The notes under the pieces were generated by a model. That model did no database searches. It was not told where the DNA came from and saw only the letters and a list, made by a program, of their open reading frames with translations. From UBA4615 sp044359175 (lineage in GTDB: Bacteria > Pseudomonadota > Gammaproteobacteria > Burkholderiales > Burkholderiaceae_E), in assembly GCA_044359175.1 (NCBI GenBank), contig JBIKMO010000266.1, forward strand, positions 1 to 6,040: 6,040 bases of DNA, given 5' to 3'. A program made the position numbers and the translations under genes. Shown one piece after another: positions 1 to 4,959 of this stretch. Every line of letters begins with the position of its first letter. The stretch's first letter is position 1.

Positions 1-596
1 TGTTCGTCGGATTCGTGCTCGGACTGCAGGGCTACTACACGCTGCAGCGCTACGGCTCGGCCGAGGCGCTCGGGCTGCTGGTTGCGCTGTCGCTCGTGCG
101 CGAGCTCGGTCCGGTGGTGTCGGCGCTGCTGTTCGCCGGGCGCGCCGGCACGTCGCTCACCGCGGAGATCGGCCTGATGAAGGCGGGAGAGCAGCTGGCC
201 GCGATGGAGATGATGGCGGTCGATCCGATCCGCCGGGTCCTCGCGCCGCGTTTCGTCGCCGCGGTGATCGCCGTGCCGCTGCTGGCGGCGATCTTCTCGG
301 CGGTGGGCATCGGCGGCGCCTGGGCGGTGGGCGTGAAGCTGATCGGCGTCGACGCCGGTTCGTTCTGGTCGCAGATGCAGTCGGGCGTGGACGTGTTCTC
401 CGACGTCGGCAACGGCGCGATCAAGAGCGTCGTGTTCGGCTTCATCTGCGCGTTCATCGCGCTGTACGTCGGCCACGAGGCGCGTCCCACGCCCGAGGGC
501 GTCTCGCGCGCCACCACCACCACGGTGGTCGCCTCGTCGCTGGCGGTGCTCGGCTTCGACTTCATCCTCACCGCGCTGATGTTCGGCACCGAATGA
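1..596 (+). CDS. mlaE: MlaE, inner-membrane permease of the Mla phospholipid transporter (5' end cut by window)
   Basis: This is the permease subunit of the MlaFEDB complex, a dimer in the inner membrane through which phospholipid passes between the membrane and MlaD. The reading frame is open from the first full codon at base 3 and ends at TGA 594-596. About 197 residues are present, against roughly 255-260 for the family, so about 60 N-terminal residues lie upstream. The MlaE-family core is clear: the RELGPV segment near base 100, the following AGRAGTSLTAEIG stretch, then MKAGEQLAAMEMMAVDPI and a PRF motif. Hydrophobic helices follow at about bases 250-345 and 420-475, and a last one sits near the C-terminus (about bases 525-585). 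The ATG at base 180 and other internal starts are inside the conserved core and are not the true start. mlaD follows after 61 bases, as in the E. coli operon. The family call is very secure. Confidence 0.96.
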   Translation, partial: FVGFVLGLQGYYTLQRYGSAEALGLLVALSLVRELGPVVSALLFAGRAGTSLTAEIGLMKAGEQLAAMEMMAVDPIRRVLAPRFVAAVIAVPLLAAIFSAVGIGGAWAVGVKLIGVDAGSFWSQMQSGVDVFSDVGNGAIKSVVFGFICAFIALYVGHEARPTPEGVSRATTTTVVASSLAVLGFDFILTALMFGTE

Positions 597-646
597 CCCG
601 ATCCGTGGACCCCTCAATCTCGTCGCGCGCAGGCAAGCGCCCGCAA

Positions 647-650
647 GGAG
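647..650 (+). promoter_or_regulatory. Shine-Dalgarno sequence of mlaD
   Basis: AAGGAG occupies 645-650, with the GGAG core 7 bases before the ATG at 658. It is the best ribosome binding site in the window and fixes the mlaD start. The rest of the 61-base gap between mlaE and mlaD (597-657) shows no hairpin followed by T-rich sequence and no recognisable promoter. Confidence 0.8.
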
Positions 651-657
651 ACCTTCG

Positions 658-1131
658 ATGAACGACCGTCGCGCCATCGACGTGCTGGTCGGCGCGTTCG
701 TGCTGCTGGGCCTGGGCGCGCTGCTGTTCCTGGCGCTGAAGGTCGGCAATCTGGCGAGCTTCTCGAGCGCCGGCACCTACGAGACGCGCGCGCGTTTCGA
801 CAACATCGGCGGGCTGAAGGTGCGTGCGCCGGTCAAGAGCGCCGGCGTGGTCGTCGGCCGCGTGACCTCGATCGGTTTCGATGACACCACCTATCAGGCC
901 ACCGTCGTGCTCGCGCTGGACGAACGCTTCAAGTTCCCGAAGGACACTTCGGCGAAGATCCTGACCTCCGGGCTGCTCGGCGAGCAGTACGTCGGACTCG
1001 AGGCGGGCGCCGACGAGAAGATGCTTGCACCGGGCGACCGGATCACGCTGACCCAATCGGCGGTGGTGCTGGAGAACCTGATCAGTCAATTCCTGTTCAG
1101 CCGGGCGGCCGAGGGCGAGAAGAAGGAATGA
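658..1131 (+). CDS. mlaD: MlaD, membrane-anchored MCE-domain lipid-binding protein
   Basis: MlaD forms a hexameric ring on the periplasmic face of MlaE. The ring binds phospholipid in its central pore and exchanges it with MlaC. The 157-residue product starts with a short cytoplasmic tail (MNDRRAID) and one transmembrane anchor at about residues 9-27. The MCE domain runs from about residue 40 to 117. Within it are the FDNIGGLKVRAPVKSAGV segment (47-64) and the highly conserved SGLLGEQYVGL segment (104-114), which corresponds to the pore-lining region of E. coli MlaD. The C-terminal helix VVLENLISQFLF (136-147) matches the hydrophobic helix that lines the ring's channel. The protein stops soon after, with a short charged tail (EGEKKE), so it lacks the long disordered tail of the 183-residue E. 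coli protein. The start is set by an AAGGAG ribosome binding site. Its stop codon overlaps the mlaA start as ATGA, which implies coupled translation. Confidence 0.97.
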   Translation: MNDRRAIDVLVGAFVLLGLGALLFLALKVGNLASFSSAGTYETRARFDNIGGLKVRAPVKSAGVVVGRVTSIGFDDTTYQATVVLALDERFKFPKDTSAKILTSGLLGEQYVGLEAGADEKMLAPGDRITLTQSAVVLENLISQFLFSRAAEGEKKE

Positions 1132-1976
1132 CCGTGCCCGCCCCGCGGCGACACGTCCGCACGACGCCGCAGCATGCCGTCCCCGGGCCGGGCGGGTCCG
1201 CGGGCCCGTCCGCAGGCTGCGCCGGCGCGGCGCCGCGCGGCCGTGTCCGGGCCGCGGCACTCGCGATCGCGCTCGTCATCGGGCTCGGCGCGGGCGGCTG
1301 CGCAAGCACCGCCCCGCGCGACACAGCGGCCGCCGACGGCGAGCCCGTTCGCGCGGTGCGCAACGTCGATCCGTTCGAGCGCTTCAACCGCGACGTCTTC
1401 GCGTTCAACGAGGCGCTGGACAACGACTTCTTCAAGCCGTTCGCGCGGTTCTACGACGCCTACACCCCACGGGTGATTCGGCTGATCGTGGGCAACGTGC
1501 TGTCGAACTTCCTCGACCCGTACATCGCGCTGAACAACCTGCTGCAGGGCAAGCCGGCGGACGCGGCCTCGGACATGGGCCGCTTCCTGCTGAACAGTAC
1601 GTTCGGCTTCTTCGGCTTCGGCGATCCGGCCTCCGAGATCGGCCTGGTGAAGCACCGCGAGGATTTCGGTCAGACGCTGGGCGTCTGGGGCGTGCCCGCC
1701 GGACCCTACCTGATGCTGCCGTTCTTCGGGCCCTCGTCGCTGCGCGACGGCATCGGCCTGGCGGTCGACCTGAACGTGAACGTGACCGATCGGATCAGTC
1801 AGGTGCGATTGCGCAACACGCTGACCGGGTTCGGACTGGTCGAATCCCGCGTGCGCCTGCTGCCGGCCGAGCGGCTGCTCGCCGATGCCCTCGACCGCTA
1901 CCTGCTCGTGCGCGACGGGTATCTTCAGCGCCGGCGCAGCCAGGTCTACGATGGCAATCCCCCGGACGAAGACTGA
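1128..1976 (+). CDS. mlaA: MlaA (VacJ), outer-membrane lipoprotein of the Mla pathway
   Basis: MlaA sits in the inner leaflet of the outer membrane as a ring-shaped protein. It removes mislocalised phospholipid from the outer leaflet and passes it to MlaC; in E. coli it is bound to porins. The 282-residue product has a hydrophobic stretch at about residues 42-56 ending in a lipobox-like GAGGC with the lipidated cysteine at 58. Alanine follows at +2, so the inner-membrane retention signal (Asp at +2) is absent. The VacJ domain covers about residues 80-250, with DPFERFNRDVFAFNEALD, a YIALNNLLQGKPADA segment, RFLLNSTFGFFG, EDFGQTLGVWGVPAGPY and LPFFGPSSLRD. The region before the lipobox is unusually long (57 residues, Pro/Ala/Arg-rich). 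A GTG at 1134 is an alternative start: AAGGA at 1123-1127 lies 6 bases before it, but the protein would be only two residues shorter. In E. coli mlaA lies elsewhere on the chromosome; here it is inside the operon. Confidence 0.96.
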   Translation: MTVPAPRRHVRTTPQHAVPGPGGSAGPSAGCAGAAPRGRVRAAALAIALVIGLGAGGCASTAPRDTAAADGEPVRAVRNVDPFERFNRDVFAFNEALDNDFFKPFARFYDAYTPRVIRLIVGNVLSNFLDPYIALNNLLQGKPADAASDMGRFLLNSTFGFFGFGDPASEIGLVKHREDFGQTLGVWGVPAGPYLMLPFFGPSSLRDGIGLAVDLNVNVTDRISQVRLRNTLTGFGLVESRVRLLPAERLLADALDRYLLVRDGYLQRRRSQVYDGNPPDED

Positions 1977-2000
1977 TCCCACTCCCTCGGAATGCATGCG

Positions 2001-2663
2001 ATGAACCGACCCTCCTGCGCGTTGCCCGCCGCGTCCGTTGCGCGGTGGCTCACGGCCGTGCTCGTCGCGCTGGCGCTGATCGCGCCGTCGCATGCACAGT
2101 CGCCGACCGCGCCCGACGAGATGATCCGCCAGCTGTCCTCACAGGTGCTGGACCGGATCCGGGCCGACAAGGACCTGGCCGACGGCGACCTCAAGAAGCT
2201 CTCCGGCTTCGTCGACGAATCGATCATGCCGCACGTGAACTTCGAGCGGATGACCGCGCTCGCGGTCGGCCGGGGCTGGCGCCAGGCGACCCCCGAGCAG
2301 CAGAAGCAGCTGATGACCGAGTTCCGCGCGCTGCTGCTGCGCACCTACGCAGGCGCACTGCAGCAGGTCAAGGACCAGCAGGTGCGGGTCAAGCCGCTGC
2401 GCGCCGCGCCGGAGGACGCCGAGGTGGTCGTGCGCAGCGAGATCGTCATGCCCCGCGGCGACCCGGTGCAGCTCGACTACCGGATGGAGAAGTACGGCCA
2501 GGGCTACGGCTGGCGGATCTACGACCTGAACGTGCTCGGCGTGTGGCTGGTCGAGACCTACCGCAACCAGTTCGCACAGGAGATCAACGCGCGCGGCGTC
2601 GACGGCCTGATCCGCAGCCTGAGCGACCGCAACCGCGCGTTCGCCCAGGGCGGCAAGTCCTGA
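2001..2663 (+). CDS. mlaC: MlaC, periplasmic phospholipid carrier
   Basis: MlaC is the soluble periplasmic protein that shuttles phospholipid between MlaA at the outer membrane and MlaD at the inner membrane. From the ATG at 2001 the product is 220 residues. A signal peptide occupies residues 1-32 (hydrophobic WLTAVLVALALIA, then PSHA before a likely cleavage at A32/Q33). The mature part is the Ttg2D/MlaC fold. Recognisable stretches are the VDESIMPHVNFERMTALAVGRGWR segment (about 71-94), the following TPEQQKQLMTEFRALLLRTYAGAL, and near the end GYGWRIYDLNVLGVWLVETYRNQF, which is strongly conserved in the family. An in-frame ATG at 1992 would add three residues. I prefer 2001 because CGGA at 1988-1991 is 9 bases before it but directly abuts the 1992 start. 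The gene lies 24 bases after mlaA (15 from the alternative start) and 5 bases before mlaB. Confidence 0.96.
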   Translation: MNRPSCALPAASVARWLTAVLVALALIAPSHAQSPTAPDEMIRQLSSQVLDRIRADKDLADGDLKKLSGFVDESIMPHVNFERMTALAVGRGWRQATPEQQKQLMTEFRALLLRTYAGALQQVKDQQVRVKPLRAAPEDAEVVVRSEIVMPRGDPVQLDYRMEKYGQGYGWRIYDLNVLGVWLVETYRNQFAQEINARGVDGLIRSLSDRNRAFAQGGKS

Positions 2664-2668
2664 GCGCC

Positions 2669-2938
2669 ATGGCGGACGTGCCCGCCGGCTGCCCCGAGGC
2701 GATCCTGCTCGAGGATGCGCCGGCGGTGCTTCAGGTGCTGTGCGGCGCGCTGCCGCCCGGCGCCACCGAGTTCGACCTCGCCCCGCTGCGGCGATTCGAC
2801 TCGTCGGCGATCGCCGTGCTGCTCGCGCTGCGTCGCCAGGCCGGCGGCCGGCTCGCGTTCCGTAATCCGCCGGCGAACTTGCGTACACTCGCGTCGCTCT
2901 ACGGCGTGGACGCGCTGCTGTTCGGCCCGCACGCCTGA
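2669..2938 (+). CDS. mlaB: MlaB, STAS-domain subunit of the Mla complex
   Basis: This 89-residue protein is a single STAS domain. In E. coli MlaB is a cytoplasmic subunit that binds the ATPase MlaF and is needed for its stability and activity. The diagnostic feature is FDLAPLRRFDSSAIAVLLALRR (residues 35-56), which is the STAS beta-strand, the loop with D44-S45-S46, and the following helix. The C-terminal NLRTLASLYGVDALL matches the end of E. coli MlaB. At the functional loop E. coli MlaB has Asp-Thr-Ala with Thr52, while SpoIIAA-type anti-sigma antagonists have Asp-Ser-Ser with a phosphorylated serine; this protein has Asp-Ser-Ser. The ATG at 2669 follows the mlaC stop by 5 bases and no Shine-Dalgarno is visible, so translation is probably coupled to mlaC. 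The frame stays open far upstream (to 2045), but only because it runs through mlaC out of frame. The call rests on the motif plus position; primary sequence is poorly conserved in this family. Confidence 0.88.
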   Translation: MADVPAGCPEAILLEDAPAVLQVLCGALPPGATEFDLAPLRRFDSSAIAVLLALRRQAGGRLAFRNPPANLRTLASLYGVDALLFGPHA

Positions 2939-2978
2939 GGCGTGCCGGGCGCGTCGCGCCGGCCCCGCCGCGAAGACC

Positions 2979-3893
2979 ATGACCGCAGCGATCGACATCC
3001 GCTCCGTCCGCAAGCGCTACGGCAGCCTCGAGGCGCTCGCCGGGATCACGCTGGCGATCGAGCCCGGGGAGTTCTTCGGCCTGCTCGGCCCCAACGGCGC
3101 GGGCAAGACCACGCTGATCTCGATCATCGCCGGGCTGGCCCGCGCGAGCGCGGGTACCGTCAGCGTCATGGGCCACGACGTGGTCGCCGACTACCGGGCG
3201 GCGCGCCGGTCGCTCGGCGTCGTGCCCCAGGAGCTGGTGTTCGACCCGTTCTTCACGGTTCGCGAGACCCTGCGGCTCACCTCCGGCTACTACGGGCTGG
3301 CCCGCAACGACGCGTGGATCGACGAGATCCTCGAGAACCTCGACCTGACCGGCAAGGCCGATGCGAACATGCGCACGCTGTCCGGCGGCATGAAGCGCCG
3401 GGTGCTGGTCGCGCAGGCGTTGGTCCACCGGCCGCCGGTCATCGTGCTCGACGAGCCGACCGCCGGCGTCGACGTCGAGCTGCGTCAGACCCTGTGGCGG
3501 TTCGTGCGCCGCCTGAACCGGGACGGCCACACGATCGTGCTGACCACGCACTACCTCGAAGAGGCTCAGGAGCTGTGCGGACGCATCGCGATGCTCAAGC
3601 AGGGCCGCGTGGTCGCGCTCGACCGGACCGCCGCGCTGCTCGGCCGAGTCGGCGGCGGCACGCTGCGCGCGCGGCTGTCGGGCGCGCCGCTGCCGCCGGC
3701 GCTCGTCCCGCTGAGCAGCGGCGACGCCGGCGGCGAGGGGCGGGTCGCGATTCGCATCGAGGCGTGGTGGCGGCTCGAGGCCGTGCTCGCGACGCTGCGC
3801 ACCGCGGGCTGCCGGATCGACGAGCTCGAATTGCAGCATGCCGACCTCGAGGACGTGTTCGTCGCGATCATGGCCGACGGGGACCCGCGATGA
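2979..3893 (+). CDS. ABC-2 type transporter ATP-binding protein (YadG-like)
   Basis: This is the ATPase of an ABC-2 exporter, acting at the cytoplasmic face with the permease that follows. The 304-residue protein carries the full set of motifs: Walker A GPNGAGKTT (37-45), Q-loop Gln84 in VVPQE, signature LSGGM (134-138), Walker B VIVLDEP with catalytic Glu159, D-loop GVDVE, and switch His191 in LTTHYLEE. A C-terminal extension of about 90 residues (about 215-304), ending in the LEDVFVAIM motif, is usual for the YadG/NodI/DrrA group. The substrate cannot be told from sequence; E. coli yadG itself has no firmly established substrate. It is not MlaF: it is paired with an ABC-2 permease rather than MlaE, and the MlaF gene should lie upstream of mlaE. 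The open frame extends upstream to 2715, but that part overlaps mlaB in another frame. The ATG at 2979 begins the conserved IDIRSVRKRYG strand. The 40-base gap after mlaB (2939-2978) has no strong ribosome binding site. Confidence 0.94.
   Translation: MTAAIDIRSVRKRYGSLEALAGITLAIEPGEFFGLLGPNGAGKTTLISIIAGLARASAGTVSVMGHDVVADYRAARRSLGVVPQELVFDPFFTVRETLRLTSGYYGLARNDAWIDEILENLDLTGKADANMRTLSGGMKRRVLVAQALVHRPPVIVLDEPTAGVDVELRQTLWRFVRRLNRDGHTIVLTTHYLEEAQELCGRIAMLKQGRVVALDRTAALLGRVGGGTLRARLSGAPLPPALVPLSSGDAGGEGRVAIRIEAWWRLEAVLATLRTAGCRIDELELQHADLEDVFVAIMADGDPR
3879..3883 (+). promoter_or_regulatory. Shine-Dalgarno sequence of the ABC-2 permease
   Basis: GGGGA lies 6 bases before the ATG at 3890, inside the last codons of the upstream ATPase gene. 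It supports the permease start, and with the ATGA overlap it points to coupled translation of the two subunits. Confidence 0.55.
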
Positions 3894-4648
3894 GGCGCGG
3901 CTTCGGCACGCTGCTGCACAAGGAGGTGCTGCGGTTCCGCCGGGTTGCGGTGCAGACCGTCGCCGCACCGGTGCTGACCGCGATGCTGTACCTGCTGGTG
4001 TTCTCGCAGGCACTCGCCGACCATGTCCAGGTGTTCCCCGGCGTGCCGTACGTGGCCTTCCTGATCCCCGGTCTGGTGATGATGTCGATGCTGCAGAACG
4101 CGTTCGCGAACACCTCGAGCTCGATGATCCAGTCCAAGGTCACCGGCAACCTGGTGTTCGTGCTGCTGCCTCCGCTGTCGCCGCTGGAGATCTTCGGCGC
4201 CTACGTGCTCGCGGCGGTTGCGCGCGGACTCGCGGTCGGCGCCGGCGTGTTCGCGGTCACCGCATGGATCGCGCCGCCGGCCTTCGCCGCACCGGTGTGG
4301 ATCCTGGTCTTCGCGATCCTCGGCAGCGCCATTCTCGGTACAATGGGGCTCATCGGTGGCATCTGGGCCGAGAAATTCGACCAGATCGCGATGTTCCAGA
4401 ACTTCCTCATCATGCCGGCCACCTTTCTCGCCGGGGTCTTCTACTCGGTCCATTCGCTGCCGGCGTTCTGGCAGACCGTCTCGCACCTGAACCCGTTCTT
4501 CTACATGGTCGACGGATTCCGCTACGGCTTCTTCGGCCAGTCGGACGTGCCCCCCGGGGTCAGTCTCGCGGTGGTCTGCGCCACGCTCGCGGTGGTCGCG
4601 GGCGTCGCGCTGCGGATGCTGCAGACCGGCTGGCGTCTGCGCCACTAG
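3890..4648 (+). CDS. ABC-2 type transporter permease (YadH-like)
   Basis: This is the membrane subunit that pairs with the preceding ATPase. It has 252 residues, close to the roughly 255 usual for YadH/NodJ-type permeases. Hydrophobic segments are visible at about residues 20-39, 54-75, 101-125, 131-160, 167-187 and 222-244, which gives the six-helix ABC-2 topology. The first is preceded by the amphipathic, positively charged LLHKEVLRFRR. Family features include the PYVAFLIPGLVMMSML segment, the FQNFLIMPATFLAGVFYSV segment between the last helices, and the LNPFFYMVDGFRYGFFG stretch, which is strongly conserved in YadH. The start ATG overlaps the ATPase stop (ATGA, 3890-3893). The same frame is open back to 2942, but that upstream part is the ATPase read out of frame. 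Together the pair would make a homodimeric exporter of two copies each. Its cargo is unknown. A link to envelope lipid or polysaccharide is only a guess from neighbours. Confidence 0.94.
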   Translation: MRRGFGTLLHKEVLRFRRVAVQTVAAPVLTAMLYLLVFSQALADHVQVFPGVPYVAFLIPGLVMMSMLQNAFANTSSSMIQSKVTGNLVFVLLPPLSPLEIFGAYVLAAVARGLAVGAGVFAVTAWIAPPAFAAPVWILVFAILGSAILGTMGLIGGIWAEKFDQIAMFQNFLIMPATFLAGVFYSVHSLPAFWQTVSHLNPFFYMVDGFRYGFFGQSDVPPGVSLAVVCATLAVVAGVALRMLQTGWRLRH

Positions 4649-4703
4649 CGTCGGCCGGCGCCGCGCTCCTCCTCGTCCATCCGATCCCACGTCGTCGCGC
4701 ACC
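4649..4703 (+). other. C-rich intergenic gap upstream of ibaG
   Basis: This 55-base gap is one of the two longest in the window. It opens with the self-complementary CGGCCGGCGCCG (4653-4664), which is not followed by T residues and is not a convincing intrinsic terminator. Bases 4666-4690 have 14 C and only 2 G, unlike the surrounding G/C-balanced sequence. There is no purine-rich Shine-Dalgarno sequence before the ATG at 4704. No clear -35/-10 pair is present. Confidence 0.5.
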
Positions 4704-4949
4704 ATGACCACCCCGGACAGCATCCACCGGAACATCGCGCAGGGCCTGTCCTGCGAGCACCTGTCGGTCGACGGCGACGGCCGACACTTCCAGGCGGTGA
4801 TCGTCAGCGGCGCGTTCGAGGGCAAGCGGCAGGTGCAGCGCCACCAGATGGTCTACGCGGTGCTCGGCGACCGGATGCGCGAGGAGATCCACGCGCTGTC
4901 GATGACCACGCTCACTCCGGCGGAGTGGGCCGCCCGCGGCGGCGCCTGA
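4704..4949 (+). CDS. ibaG: BolA-family protein, IbaG type
   Basis: This is an 81-residue single-domain BolA protein. BolA-family members form complexes with monothiol glutaredoxins that bind [2Fe-2S] clusters. E. coli IbaG is linked to acid stress and iron-sulfur metabolism, and its gene also sits directly before murA. Family features are VDGDGRHFQAVIVSGAFEGK (residues 22-41), the following VQRHQMVYAVL segment with His47, and the C-terminal IHALSMTTLTPAEW (62-75), which resembles the IHAVSIKAYTPAEW of E. coli IbaG. The basic RHQMVY stretch is closer to the RHRMIY of classical BolA than to E. coli IbaG. Cys17 and His28 are further possible metal-ligand positions, but I cannot assign ligands from sequence alone. 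The ATG at 4704 is the only start that gives a family-length protein. It has no visible ribosome binding site. murA begins 10 bases after the stop. Confidence 0.93.
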   Translation: MTTPDSIHRNIAQGLSCEHLSVDGDGRHFQAVIVSGAFEGKRQVQRHQMVYAVLGDRMREEIHALSMTTLTPAEWAARGGA

Positions 4950-4959
4950 CCGGCGGGCG

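Noticed and set aside
165..182. Near-repeat GAGATCGGCCTGATGAAG in mlaE and its one-mismatch copy at about 1636-1653 in mlaA
   Set aside because: Both sit in coding sequence of unrelated proteins and encode similar EIGL(M/V)K peptides. With strong codon bias this is probably coincidence; there is no third copy or symmetric flank.
2045..2938. A longer MlaB of 297 residues
   Set aside because: Everything before ATG 2669 overlaps mlaC out of frame and is Arg/Ala-rich. STAS proteins of this type are about 90-100 residues.
2139..4013. A 624-codon open frame on the - strand
   Set aside because: It lies antisense to mlaC, mlaB, the ABC-2 ATPase and the start of the permease, all with clear family motifs. 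The translation is low-complexity Arg/Ala/Gly/His-rich, typical of the mirror frame of GC-rich genes.
2942..4648. Possible ATPase-permease fusion from a 568-codon open frame
   Set aside because: The upstream part is the ATPase gene read in the wrong frame (Arg-rich nonsense). Only the part from ATG 3890 is permease, and the two proteins overlap by 4 bases instead of being fused.
4653..4664. Self-complementary CGGCCGGCGCCG as an intrinsic terminator
   Set aside because: There is no T-tract after it and the stem is short. Short GC palindromes are expected by chance at this GC content.
3566..4825. A 419-codon open frame on the - strand
   Set aside because: It is antisense to the ATPase end, the permease and the start of ibaG, and shows no recognisable domain. 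It is a GC-rich shadow frame.
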